Assembly (NCBI RefSeq): GCF_947489755.1
Contig: NZ_CANLFB010000006.1
Span: 97,806 to 161,805 of the forward strand
Direction: 5' to 3'
Length of the DNA stretch: 64,000 bases
Source: an uncultured Psychromonas sp.
GTDB lineage: Bacteria; Pseudomonadota; Gammaproteobacteria; Enterobacterales; Psychromonadaceae
Shown: positions 8,599 to 17,277 of the stretch, in pieces
How positions within the stretch are numbered: the stretch's first letter is position 1
Layout: every line of letters starts with the position of its first letter
The notes under the pieces: model-generated
What the model was told of the DNA's origin: nothing
The model's input: only the letters and a program-made list of their open reading frames with translations
Database searches by the model: none
Translations under genes and position numbers: made by a program

Positions 8599-10677
8599 GT
8601 GCCAATAAAATTCACTATCAAAACTAAACTTGTTACTACGTTATGCGTGCCATTATTGATTATGGCTGCTTTTTTCCTCTATTCACTGCTAGAAACAGAA
8701 AACTATGTTCTCGAAAAAGAAAGGGAAAATGTTAGTTTTCAATTAGGAAAAGAGCTTAATGAAGAACTTGAGGGACAGGTTGATACCCTTTCTTTTGCAA
8801 TTACTGATTATTATGAACAATCTAAAATAGAGAATATCAAAAAAAGCTTAACCAAAGAAATGTCAGAATTCAGAACAATGATTGAAGGCATTTATAAAAA
8901 TAGTCACTCAGAAATTGAAGCAGAAATAAGTATTTATGCCTTTTTAAATCAATATCATTGGAACGACGGTCGTTATCTATTTGCCTATAATGCTTCTTCT
9001 TATGTCAGTGTCGCCTACGGAAATGATTTAAATTACATAGGGACAAGTGGATTAGATAGCCTCAGCTCAGATGGTAAATATTATGTAAGAGACATTATCG
9101 CTGCGGCTCAAAAAGGTGATATAGGTTTTAGTCAATACTCTTACGTAAATCCAAATACCAATAAAAAAGAAGATAAAATAACGGCTTCGTTTTATTTTAA
9201 GCCTTTGAATATAGTGATCGCTAGTGGTGAGTATATTAGTACACTTAGAATGAATAATATCCAAAAAGCGCTGCATGCAGTAACCATCGCAAAATATGGG
9301 AAAAATGGCTATTTTTGGATCCAAGACAAAACAGGAAAAATTCTTGCCCATCCCAAAAAAGACGTTGTAGGTTCAACAATAGATAGCACAAGATTAGTTG
9401 TACAAAGCCTTAAAGGCAAAACAGAAGCAAATGTCAAAATAGTGTTTGAAAATCCAGTTACCAAAGAATATGAAAATAAAATAGCTTATGCTCGAAAAAT
9501 ATTCCCAGATTGGGGTTGGACTATAGTAACCGGTGCTTATGAGAGTGATATTATTGCTGTTCAAGAAAGTTTAACAAGTGTGACTGAAGATATTTTCGGT
9601 GAACAAGTTTACTCAGTGGTCATTACTTCAACAATATTAATTATTTTGTCATTTGTTATCGTTATTTGGATCATTAGCGCTATTGTTAAAAGCTTACTAG
9701 CATTAAAAGAGCGTATCGATACCTTATCAACGGGTGAAGCAGATTTAACATCACGTATTGCCATTGTTTATGATGATGAATTAGGTGATATCAGTCGTTC
9801 AGTGAATAACTTTATTATCTATCTACAATCGATGATGCTTGATATTTCCCAAGCGTCGGTACATATCACTAGAAGTACTGAACAACTTAATGATCAATCA
9901 ATTAAAGTAAATAGTGCGCTATTAACGCATGCAAGTGAAACGGATCAAGTGGTCAGTGCCATTACAGAAATGAGTAGTACATCTGAAACGGTAGCTCAAA
10001 ATGCAGCAGATACTTCACTCAATACACAAAAAGCAAACGATGAAGCTATCTTGTCTAAAACCATTGTGACAGAAGCATCAAATAGTGTGATAGCACTGGT
10101 AGATGAGGTTGACTCCGCGTCGGCAAGTATCAACACAATGAATGATAATACGCAGGAAATTATTAAAGCATTGAGTGTGATTGGTGAAATAGCAGATCAA
10201 ACTAACTTACTCGCCTTGAATGCAGCGATAGAAGCAGCACGAGCAGGTGAACAAGGTCGAGGCTTTGCAGTGGTTGCAGATGAAGTCCGCTCATTAGCTG
10301 CACGTACTCAAACAAGCACAGCTGAAATAAATAAAATACTATCGACCCTAAGCAACGATGCAGAGAATGCGGTGGTCGCTATGGATGTCACCAGATCAAG
10401 CTGTCAACGTACTGCAGAAAATACAGCTCGCGTAACAGATAGCTTAGATAATATGACTAATTTCATTATTCATATTAACGATCTGAATACACAAATAGCA
10501 ACAGCGTCAGAAGAACAAAGTGCAGTAACAGAAGAAGTTAATCGTAATATGACGAATATTAGCGAAATGGTACAAGAGCTAACAAGAAGTGGACAAGAGA
10601 CACTTGATAGTACTCAAAACCTTGCTTCTGCAAACTCACAATTAGATTCATTAGTTAAAAAATTCAAACTAGAATAA
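8599..10677 (+). CDS. Methyl-accepting chemotaxis protein with periplasmic Cache domain
   Basis: Chemoreceptor of 692 residues. A membrane helix at about 11-32 is followed by a large periplasmic sensor of double-Cache type (to about 330; [18 protein letters not shown] and [15 protein letters not shown] are typical Cache stretches). A second membrane helix (about 337-362), a HAMP linker and a long methyl-accepting coiled coil follow. The hairpin tip, [20 protein letters not shown] then [18 protein letters not shown], is fully conserved and contacts CheA/CheW. The start is GTG at 8599, because no in-frame ATG or TTG lies nearby upstream. The ligand cannot be deduced. It is a single gene between two terminators. 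Confidence 0.94.
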   Translation: MPIKFTIKTKLVTTLCVPLLIMAAFFLYSLLETENYVLEKERENVSFQLGKELNEELEGQVDTLSFAITDYYEQSKIENIKKSLTKEMSEFRTMIEGIYKNSHSEIEAEISIYAFLNQYHWNDGRYLFAYNASSYVSVAYGNDLNYIGTSGLDSLSSDGKYYVRDIIAAAQKGDIGFSQYSYVNPNTNKKEDKITASFYFKPLNIVIASGEYISTLRMNNIQKALHAVTIAKYGKNGYFWIQDKTGKILAHPKKDVVGSTIDSTRLVVQSLKGKTEANVKIVFENPVTKEYENKIAYARKIFPDWGWTIVTGAYESDIIAVQESLTSVTEDIFGEQVYSVVITSTILIILSFVIVIWIISAIVKSLLALKERIDTLSTGEADLTSRIAIVYDDELGDISRSVNNFIIYLQSMMLDISQASVHITRSTEQLNDQSIKVNSALLTHASETDQVVSAITEMSSTSETVAQNAADTSLNTQKANDEAILSKTIVTEASNSVIALVDEVDSASASINTMNDNTQEIIKALSVIGEIADQTNLLALNAAIEAARAGEQGRGFAVVADEVRSLAARTQTSTAEINKILSTLSNDAENAVVAMDVTRSSCQRTAENTARVTDSLDNMTNFIIHINDLNTQIATASEEQSAVTEEVNRNMTNISEMVQELTRSGQETLDSTQNLASANSQLDSLVKKFKLE

Positions 10678-10752
10678 TATAACTAACCACCATTTAATCT
10701 CAGTGAAAAAAGTGGATATATTCAACTTAATCATTGCAGCATGAATTAAAAT

Positions 10753-10793
10753 AAAAAGAGGCTAACTTACATTTAAGTTAGCCTCTTTTTTTA
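10753..10793 (+). terminator. Intrinsic terminator of the chemoreceptor gene
   Basis: AAAGAGGCTAACTTA and TAAGTTAGCCTCTTT form a 15-bp stem around a CATT loop, followed by a T-run, 76 nt after the stop codon. Confidence 0.92.
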
Positions 10794-10798
10794 TGCTT

Positions 10799-10974
10799 AA
10801 CCTCAATTCTGGTTAATGGAAATACAATTTAATCGTTATATTTTTAATAGTCAGTGCAGTTAATTCAGTCTCATTCAAGACAAATTATTAAAATAATAGA
10901 TGATTGGAAAATAGTGTAGTGCAGAACGCCCTTGAAATGACAGTGCTGTATTGCTTTGACTATCCGAAAATGAG
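10799..10974 (+). repeat. Short palindromic mobile-like element, copy 1 (diverged)
   Basis: The left end AACCTCAATTCTGGTTAATG matches the ends of the elements at 16969 and 22630. The right end CTATCCGAAAATGAGATG is a degraded inverted copy of it. No coding capacity. The following bases (about 10980-11000, TGTTTTAACAAATAAAATAG) resemble part of the unrelated palindromic element at 63402, perhaps a remnant of a second insertion. Confidence 0.65.
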
Positions 10975-11056
10975 ATGACTTGTTTTAACAAATAAAATAG
11001 TTCAGTAAATTACTGTGGTTGGAGGTTTAGGTCAGCTTTTATCTGTTTATTTAAAA

Positions 11057-11096
11057 CAAAAAAGGCCTGTAATAGATAGCTATTACAGGCCTTTTA
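11057..11096. terminator. Bidirectional terminator, mainly serving ohr
   Basis: A 15-bp stem AAAAGGCCTGTAATA (11060-11074) / TATTACAGGCCTTTT (11081-11095) with a six-base loop is flanked by A-runs on one side and T-runs on the other. It lies about 100 nt beyond the stop of the minus-strand ohr gene. Confidence 0.88.
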
Positions 11097-11198
11097 TTTG
11101 TAATCTTTAGTTATTATAAATACCAATAATACTTAGTATTTAACTTAATACTATTCAATACTAAACAAGTAATATCAAAATAACCTAGAGACTAACAA

Positions 11199-11627
11199 TT
11201 AAAGAATAACAAGTTCTTTAGCAATGTTGCCACGTGTTGCATTTGAGTATGGGCAAACTAAGTCAGCTTTTTCTACTAACGCTTCTGCTTGTGCTTTATC
11301 CATATCACCTAGTGAGATAGAAAGCTTAACAGCGATCCCAAAACCACCTTCGATAGGACCGATAGAAACTTCAGAGTTAATGAACAAATCACTAGGAAGT
11401 GCTATTTTTTCAACACCAGCAACATGTTTAAGAGCACCGATGAAACATGCAGCATAACCAGCACCAAATAATTGCTCTGGGTTAGTACCTTGTCCATCAT
11501 CACCACCTAAAGCTTTAGGAGTTGATAATTTAACATCTAAGCGACCATCATCAGATTTAGCGATACCTTCACGGCCACCAGTTGCTGTTGCTTTAGCTGT
11601 ATAAGCGACTTCTTGTAATACATTCAT
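11199..11627 (-). CDS. ohr: Organic hydroperoxide resistance protein Ohr
   Basis: Thiol peroxidase of the OsmC/Ohr family that reduces lipid and organic hydroperoxides. With the ATG at 11627 it is 142 residues, the normal length. The peroxidatic Cys61 (GAGYAACFIGAL) and resolving Cys125 (ADLVCPYSNATRGN) are in the exact family contexts that separate Ohr from OsmC. A TTG at 11639 would add four residues, but the GGAG ribosome-binding site just before ATG 11627 decides the start. It is divergent from ohrR, with palindromic operators between. Confidence 0.96.
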   Translation of the reverse strand: MNVLQEVAYTAKATATGGREGIAKSDDGRLDVKLSTPKALGGDDGQGTNPEQLFGAGYAACFIGALKHVAGVEKIALPSDLFINSEVSIGPIEGGFGIAVKLSISLGDMDKAQAEALVEKADLVCPYSNATRGNIAKELVIL

Positions 11628-11660
11628 AGTGAACTCCAAAATTTGTAATGATTGATAAAT

Positions 11661-11680
11661 TTATTTTGTATACAAAATAA
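11661..11680. promoter_or_regulatory. Probable OhrR operator, perfect 20-bp palindrome
   Basis: TTATTTTGTATACAAAATAA is a perfect palindrome 34-53 nt upstream of the ohr start, the position and AT-rich symmetry expected for an OhrR/MarR-family site. Assignment to OhrR is inferred from the divergent ohrR gene. Confidence 0.75.
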
Positions 11681-11712
11681 TAATAGCGAAGATAAATAGT
11701 AATTGCAAATAC

Positions 11713-11724
11713 TTTGCATGCAAA
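11713..11724. promoter_or_regulatory. Possible second OhrR site, 12-bp palindrome
   Basis: TTTGCATGCAAA is a perfect palindrome about 62 nt before the ohrR start, next to a further ATTGCAAAT half. It may mediate autoregulation of ohrR, but it differs in sequence from the 11661 palindrome, so one of the two may serve another factor. Confidence 0.5.
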
Positions 11725-11785
11725 TTAAAATCCTCTCTATAATAACAATAAGCAGAATATAAAATAAAATTTGAAGGGAATTGCT

Positions 11786-12232
11786 ATGTCATTTGAACAG
11801 TTAAAATTAAAGCACCAACTGTGTCATCGTTTGTACATGGCATCCAATAGCATTGCCCGAGCATATCGAGAACCGCTTGCCAAGATTAACCTAACTTACC
11901 CACAATATGTCGTTATGATGGCTTTATGGGAGGAGGATAAAACAACCATTGCAGAACTTGTTGAAACAACGGCAATAGATGGTAGTGCAATGACTCAGAT
12001 TCTAAAAAAAATGGTAGAAAAATTATTACTAGCGGTTGTTAAAGATGAAAAAGATCAACGAAAACGCCTTGTTCAACTAACAAAGACAGGCCAAGATCTA
12101 AAATTAAAGGCACTAAATATACCCGATGAAATACGCTGTAAATTTACGAGTATCAACTCAGATCAAGCGCTACAATTAATGCACTCTTTAGATTTAGTCA
12201 TCCATGATTTAAGTAAAAAAGAAGAAGAGTAA
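11786..12232 (+). CDS. ohrR: OhrR, organic-peroxide-sensing MarR-family repressor
   Basis: Winged-helix repressor inactivated by oxidation of a reactive cysteine. The 148 residues begin MSFEQLKLKHQLCHRLYMAS, with Cys13 in the sensing position (LC.RLY in the alpha-1 helix) and the hallmark LTYPQYVVMMALWE. The winged helix continues DGSAMTQILKKMVEK and KDQRKRLVQLT. A second Cys118 could permit a two-Cys mechanism like the Xanthomonas protein. An upstream TTG at 11771 is ignored because GAAGGGA precedes ATG 11786 at proper spacing. It is divergent from its target ohr. Confidence 0.94.
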   Translation: MSFEQLKLKHQLCHRLYMASNSIARAYREPLAKINLTYPQYVVMMALWEEDKTTIAELVETTAIDGSAMTQILKKMVEKLLLAVVKDEKDQRKRLVQLTKTGQDLKLKALNIPDEIRCKFTSINSDQALQLMHSLDLVIHDLSKKEEE

Positions 12233-12337
12233 GATAATTAACTGCTACCATTATTCATTTATGCCTATACTTATTGTCAGAAGAGCACCTATATCAGAAA
12301 AACTAAGCAGCAACTTTCCAAAAAGTATCTATTGTCA

Positions 12338-12673
12338 TTAATTAGCTTCATCGATTAATTGACCATAATCTCGTTCTACTTTTGAGATTCGTAATTTAAA
12401 AGAATCATACCAAGATTGTCGTCCCATTTTTTGAGCTTCAATATGTTCGGTATTAGCCTTCCACTTTTTAATAGAATCTAAATCAGACCAATAAGAAACA
12501 GTAATACCGATACTTTCTCTTGCTGATTCAATCCCTAAAAATCCTACCTGTTGTTCGGCCAGCTCTGCCATTCTATCTGCCATTTGATTGTAACCATCAT
12601 CCCCTTCTGTGCGAGTCGAAGTAAAAATAACAGCATAATAAGGGGGATGAGGTGTATTTGCGATAACAGACAT
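12338..12673 (-). CDS. Antibiotic biosynthesis monooxygenase (ABM) domain protein
   Basis: Small dimeric alpha/beta-barrel protein of 111 residues. The pattern YYAVIFTSTRTEGDDGYNQM, then FLGIESARE and ITVSYWSDLDSIKKWKANTEH, is characteristic of the ABM/YgiN-like group, members of which act as cofactor-free monooxygenases or heme-binding proteins. The substrate is unknown; the conserved Trp/His (KKWKANTEH) suits this subgroup. It is followed on the same strand by a SelW-like and a GNAT gene with gaps of 40-75 nt, a loose cluster that need not be one operon. Confidence 0.8.
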   Translation of the reverse strand: MSVIANTPHPPYYAVIFTSTRTEGDDGYNQMADRMAELAEQQVGFLGIESARESIGITVSYWSDLDSIKKWKANTEHIEAQKMGRQSWYDSFKLRISKVERDYGQLIDEAN

Positions 12674-12713
12674 AATGACTCCAGTAAATGATAGGTTTTG
12701 ATGTTAAGCACTT

Positions 12714-13007
12714 TTATTTAGTCGTATTTTTAGCTGTTTTTCGATCAATACATCCAAGATCTTTATCTGGTGCAATAATATTTCTAACTAATTGCTTTAG
12801 CTCAGTAATTTCAGGAAAACCGCCCTTCTCTTTACGTGACCAAATCAGTATGCCATTAGCGAACATCTCAAATATTCCGCCCTCACCTGGTAATAAAGAC
12901 ACTTCGTCTAATTCATCCTCAAAGGTACTTAATAGTTCTTGAGCCATCCATGATGAACGCATTAACCAACGACATTTTTTACAATATTTAATTTCGATTT
13001 TATTCAT
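12714..13007 (-). CDS. SelT/SelW/SelH (Rdx) family redox protein
   Basis: Thioredoxin-like fold protein of 97 residues. It begins MNKIEIKYCKKCRWLMRSSW, with a CxxC motif at Cys9/Cys12 (the selenocysteine position is Cys here). The family core LLSTFEDELDEVSLLPGEGG and FEMFANGILIWSRKEKGGFP is well conserved. An in-frame ATG at 13040 would add 11 residues, but TTGGAGT lies at good spacing before ATG 13007. Rdx proteins are thought to act in redox regulation or as disulfide reductases; no specific partner is visible. Confidence 0.88.
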   Translation of the reverse strand: MNKIEIKYCKKCRWLMRSSWMAQELLSTFEDELDEVSLLPGEGGIFEMFANGILIWSRKEKGGFPEITELKQLVRNIIAPDKDLGCIDRKTAKNTTK

Positions 13008-13081
13008 AATAGTTAGCGACTCCAAATGTCTATTTCGCACATTAATAATAGAAAAGGTTAAGAGTGAAACAACTTCCTAGA

Positions 13082-13561
13082 CTACATCTTAACTAAATCT
13101 AATGACATAAATTTACTATTAGGATCTTCTTTATAATCAGAAAAAGGAGCACAAAAACTAAATCCATGTTTTAGATACAAAGCATGTGCAGGTACAAAGT
13201 AATCCATTGCCCCCGTTTCAAGACTTAATCGATTCATACCCGATAGTTTTGCTTGCTCAATAATATGCATTAATAGTTTGGAAGCAACACCTTGGTTTTT
13301 ATAAAGGCTTGATGTCCTCATCGATTTTATTTCCGCATGTTTTGGATCCAGTTTTTTAAAAGCGCCACATCCTGCTAATATTTGGCCATCCCAAATAGTC
13401 CAAAATTGCACAGAAGGATCTTTTAATGCTTCTAAATTAAGTGCATGTACACTTTCAGGCGGTGAAGTTGCCCTCATATCCTCTAGGTGCTCTTGAAGAA
13501 GAGAGAATATTTCATTTCCAGATAAATCATCCAATTTAATTTTCAACCAATCGCTCCTCAT
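13082..13561 (-). CDS. GNAT family N-acetyltransferase
   Basis: Acetyl-CoA-dependent transferase of 159 residues. Beta strands around FWTIWDGQILAGCGAFKKLD precede the acetyl-CoA loop (Q/R-x-x-G as KNQGVASKLLMHIIEQA) and the C-terminal GAMDYFVPAHALYLKHGF typical of the PhnO/YafP-like putative acetyltransferases. The start is uncertain. ATG 13561 lacks a ribosome-binding site, whereas GAGGAG sits 7 nt before an in-frame TTG at about 13546, which would give MKIKLDDLSGNE. The substrate is not inferable. Confidence 0.82.
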   Translation of the reverse strand: MRSDWLKIKLDDLSGNEIFSLLQEHLEDMRATSPPESVHALNLEALKDPSVQFWTIWDGQILAGCGAFKKLDPKHAEIKSMRTSSLYKNQGVASKLLMHIIEQAKLSGMNRLSLETGAMDYFVPAHALYLKHGFSFCAPFSDYKEDPNSKFMSLDLVKM

Positions 13562-13617
13562 TTTAAATCAGCCAATTTAATTTCTCGTTAGTAAATGTCA
13601 AGTAATTCAACCTTTTA

Positions 13618-14262
13618 CTAAAAATCTAGTAACGGCATAACAACCACTCGTAAAAAGTCAGAGCCACTTTTGGTATATAACCAAATTAAAGCGATTAAAT
13701 TTAAAAATATAGTCACCTTAAAGCCCATTTGAAATTCTTCTTTTATCGACTTATGTCGTAATCGCTGTTGAGCATAAAAAGCGCCTGGCCACCCACCTAG
13801 TAAAGCAAAAAGGTGTAATGTACTTTCTTTGGTTCTCCAACGTCCACTTTGAGCAGAAGACTTATCAATAGCATAAGCAATATAGGCGATGATACTCATT
13901 ACAACATAAAGCCCAATAACAATAATAGGGAGCTTGCCTATTACAGTAGAAGCAACTAGCACAACACAAAAAGCAATAGTGAATATATGAGTTACTGCTC
14001 TGCTACCGCTGCGTTTATTGTAGGTTTTCTTTCGTTTATTGGCTTCTCTTGCATCACTAGCAAATTGAACCTCAATCGCCTTGAATTTATTATTACTTTC
14101 TTTCACTAGCTCATAAATAATGACATCGCCATTGATAGGTCTTTTCGAACCATATTTGAATGATTTAATATGCACAAAAGCTCGCTGCCCGCCACCATTA
14201 GGCTCAACAAAACCAAAACCTTTATCATCATTCCAATTTAATACTTTACCTTGTAACTTCAT
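13618..14262 (-). CDS. Cold-shock domain fused to DUF1294 membrane domain
   Basis: A 214-residue two-part protein. Residues 1-65 form an OB-fold cold-shock domain with RNP1-like KGFGFVEPN and RNP2-like RAFVHIKSF, expected to bind single-stranded nucleic acid. After a basic linker (EANKRKKTYNKRSGSR) come membrane helices (about 88-110, 112-132 and 180-200) and the DUF1294 signature LLGGWPGAFYAQQRLRHKS. This architecture is known in gammaproteobacteria but has no defined function; a membrane-tethered RNA-binding role is only an inference. It stands alone between short gaps. Confidence 0.88.
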   Translation of the reverse strand: MKLQGKVLNWNDDKGFGFVEPNGGGQRAFVHIKSFKYGSKRPINGDVIIYELVKESNNKFKAIEVQFASDAREANKRKKTYNKRSGSRAVTHIFTIAFCVVLVASTVIGKLPIIVIGLYVVMSIIAYIAYAIDKSSAQSGRWRTKESTLHLFALLGGWPGAFYAQQRLRHKSIKEEFQMGFKVTIFLNLIALIWLYTKSGSDFLRVVVMPLLDF

Positions 14263-14516
14263 ATTTCCTCTAAATGTATTATTAGCACTTTATTTTATTC
14301 AACAACTGTCATTCTTTTGAATCTTAAATCAAAGCAGCATCATAATTGATATTTATATGGCATTACATAGGTAATGTCAGAAGATAGATGTTCGGAGAAA
14401 GAGGAAGTGATGATGAGTAAATGAAAGAGTAATAAACCCATAATAAATATCATGAAAGGCATAATAAGTAATCAATTTACTCACTAGATATTGTTACTAT
14501 AAATAGCGCAATTATT

Positions 14517-16097
14517 TTAGTTGGCTTTATGGTTTAAATATTTATGTTTAATATCTTCAATTGATAATGGTTTACTGTAATAAAAACCTTGTAAGTAATG
14601 ACAGTCTAAATTGATTAACGCTTGTTCAGTCTCTCTGTCCTCTATTCCCTCGGCAATGACTTCACACTCCAATTGCTTCGCTAAATAAATGATAGATTTA
14701 ACAATCGCATAATCGGCTTTTTTAGTTAACATGCCGCTGACAAAAGAACGATCAATTTTAATCTGCTTAATAGAAAGCTCTCTTAATAGAGATAACGAAG
14801 AGAAACCAGTACCAAAATCATCAATGCTAAACTGGAACCCCATTGCGTTTAATGATGTGATCATAGTTTTAGCACCCTGAATATTAGTCATCATCGCGCT
14901 TTCAGTTATCTCAAAAATAATTACTTTGCTTATTGAAGGATCTTCTTTAAACAACTCGGCAACATATTCATAAAATGCATTACTTTTTAAGTCTTGTGCA
15001 GACAAGTTGATATGTAACGCACCTGTAAAACCAGCATTTTTTAGCTCTTTTAACTTTTTAATCGCTTCAATAACCACCCATTTAGTTACTGATAAGATCA
15101 AACTACTGCGCTCAGCTACCATGATGAAATCACTAGGGGAAAGAAAGCCACCATCAGGTTGAGGCCATCGAATCAATACTTCTAAGCCATGTTGTTGATT
15201 ACTTTTAGTACAAATCAATGGTTGGAAAAATAATAAGAATTCATCCTGTTCAATAGCCTTCTTTATTTTGTTAACCATTAACAAAATCTCGCTTTCTCTA
15301 TTACTTAACTCTGCATCATAAAAAACTAAAGTCTGACCCGATCTTTTCGCTTCATACATCGCTAAATCAGCATGCTTAACTAATTCATACATATCTACAC
15401 TATCTTGTGGATAATGACTGACACCAATACTGAACTTCACATTAATTAACTGTTTATCGACTTTTAATGGTGATTTTACTGAGTTAGTAATTAAATCAAT
15501 ACACTGTTGCAATCCCTTTTCACTTTGATAAGTAGAAAGTATGGCAAACTCATCCCCAGCCAGACGGTATAAAGAGCCGTGCTCAGTCAGGTTAAACTTT
15601 AATGCATTGGCAGTCGCAATTAACAATTGATCGCCACAGTAATGACCAAATGAATCATTTACTTGTTTAAAATCGTTTAAATCAAGAAACAGTACCGAAC
15701 ATGGCGTTGATTGATTAATAATCTGAGAAAGATATCTAAAAAACATTTTACGGTTAGGTAAGCCAGTTAAAATATCGTGCTCAGCTTGATAACGCTGGTC
15801 TTCCACAGCCTGTTCAATAGTGACTAAACTGTTATAACTGAGCTTTATCACTAAATAAACAAATCCACCTCCACCAAACAAAATGCAAGCAACGATTGAT
15901 ACAAGTATTGAATCCAGCTGAAAATAAACAAAGTAATAAAGAATGCCGGCATAACCAACAATAAAGAGAATAATGAAGTAAAAAAGAAAGTACCAGGCTG
16001 AATTGTTGCTCTTTCGACAAATGTTTAATGTAGTCATTAAACTGGCTATTAATAGCCCTGTGCCAACAAAAATCATCGTAATAAAAAATTCGCTCAC
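14517..16097 (-). CDS. Membrane-anchored GGDEF-EAL protein, probably a c-di-GMP phosphodiesterase
   Basis: A 526-residue protein with two to three N-terminal membrane helices (about 2-22, 32-55 and 60-85) and no large periplasmic sensor. The GGDEF domain is degenerate (RLAGDEFAIL: Ala replaces the first Gly, and no RxxD I-site precedes it). The EAL domain reads EVL in place of EAL but keeps the catalytic set: NLSAQD, FEITESA, DDFGTGFSSL, IKIDRS, VIAEGIED and LQGFYYSKP. The likely net activity is therefore c-di-GMP hydrolysis, with the GGDEF half possibly allosteric. Transcribed alone. Confidence 0.92.
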   Translation of the reverse strand: MSEFFITMIFVGTGLLIASLMTTLNICRKSNNSAWYFLFYFIILFIVGYAGILYYFVYFQLDSILVSIVACILFGGGGFVYLVIKLSYNSLVTIEQAVEDQRYQAEHDILTGLPNRKMFFRYLSQIINQSTPCSVLFLDLNDFKQVNDSFGHYCGDQLLIATANALKFNLTEHGSLYRLAGDEFAILSTYQSEKGLQQCIDLITNSVKSPLKVDKQLINVKFSIGVSHYPQDSVDMYELVKHADLAMYEAKRSGQTLVFYDAELSNRESEILLMVNKIKKAIEQDEFLLFFQPLICTKSNQQHGLEVLIRWPQPDGGFLSPSDFIMVAERSSLILSVTKWVVIEAIKKLKELKNAGFTGALHINLSAQDLKSNAFYEYVAELFKEDPSISKVIIFEITESAMMTNIQGAKTMITSLNAMGFQFSIDDFGTGFSSLSLLRELSIKQIKIDRSFVSGMLTKKADYAIVKSIIYLAKQLECEVIAEGIEDRETEQALINLDCHYLQGFYYSKPLSIEDIKHKYLNHKAN

Positions 16098-17277
16098 ATA
16101 ATCCCCTTAAGGCATTACTATTTAAACTTTTGACAGGTTAATAATTCTTTTATCAATACAAAGGCGTCATTTACGATGAAGTTTAAATATAAAAAATCGA
16201 CGTTAAAGCAGAATTAAAAAGGTTAAAGGTAAAGTACACCCTAAGGAATAAATCATCAATCTAATACCTCTTATTGTTTGCTTAAAATCCAAATCATTTA
16301 GATATTACTTAATCAATAAACAAGATGAATCATTAGCAATCCAAGGACAATAACCAACCTACGAATGTAAAGTATTAGTTATAAATGAAAAAAGTGTTAA
16401 TTCAGTTCAACTAAAATTTAACCATAGGTTTTTAAGGTAGGTATATAAGACAGGAATATATTTCCCCCTTTATCTAATAAAAAACATGGTAAATATAAAG
16501 AATAATACCGTGGCTAAAGCTATAAAAGTTTACAACAATAACGAGTGGTCGATTGATAATTTTTATGAGGATGTAATAAAATTGATGGTTTAAGGTCAGT
16601 GTAGGTTATTAGAAAAGACTGATAAATAAAGACAGTAAAATGAAAACCTACTCAGTTATGCACTTACTATTTGAATCTAAATTAAGCTAAATTAATCAAT
16701 TCTTAATAAAAATCCAAGACAAACAACAAAAAGATCAAATTAAATGAATCATTAATCAAACAAAAGCGGTCTAATAGCTCATTATAGGTGGTTATATTGC
16801 CACTATTAAACTAAGCTTATTAACAATATTTTATATAGCAAAGCGCAGAAAAGTTATGTTTTTGTTTAGATTAAATAAGACAATTAAATAAATATAAAAA
16901 AACAAGCCGAATTAAGAAAGTATGAGAGCCCGCAATCGTTTTAATAATGAGTCGCTTTTATATTAGGTAACCTTAATTCTGGTTAATGAAAACAGAATTA
17001 TATTTAAAATAATAAGGTTATCTTTTTTGACTAGTCAGCGGTGTTAGTTTTACGTAATTCAAGGTGTTCTATGAAGTAATAATGAGTTATTGAAAGATAA
17101 TTTAACGCAGAAACCTGCGGAAAATAGCAAGGTTGTACCACTGCGTTTATCCAGAACTAAGGTTAGGTAATAAATACAACATAAATACTTATTAGTGATG
17201 CCTTTTACTTCATCAAATGAATAAATATCACTCGCCTTAATCTACTACCTTTAATAAAAATATTCTGGAGACCCCTA
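16098..17277. other. Long AT-rich intergenic region
   Basis: Nearly 1.2 kb between the divergent signalling genes. It holds the palindromic element at 16969-17164. A 35-codon open frame at 16486-16593 (MVNIKNNTVAKAIKVYNNNE...) lacks a clear ribosome-binding site and family, so it is not called. The rest is stop-rich AT DNA in which I see no RNA gene. The promoters for 14517-16097 and 17278-19062 must lie at the two ends. Confidence 0.6.
16969..17164 (+). repeat. Short palindromic mobile-like element, copy 2 (complete, 196 bp)
   Basis: Bounded by imperfect terminal inverted repeats: AACCTTAATTCTGGTTAA on the left and, read on the other strand, AACCTTAGTTCTGGATAA on the right. AGGT occurs on both flanks (16965-16968 and 17165-17168), a possible target duplication. 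The interior shares CTAGTCAG, GTTATTG and AATTTAACGCAGAAA with the copy at 22630. Noncoding. Confidence 0.85.

Noticed and set aside
16486..16593. 35-codon open frame in the long spacer before the CHASE kinase
   Set aside because: No ribosome-binding site, no recognised family, and such frames are expected by chance in over 1 kb of AT-rich DNA.
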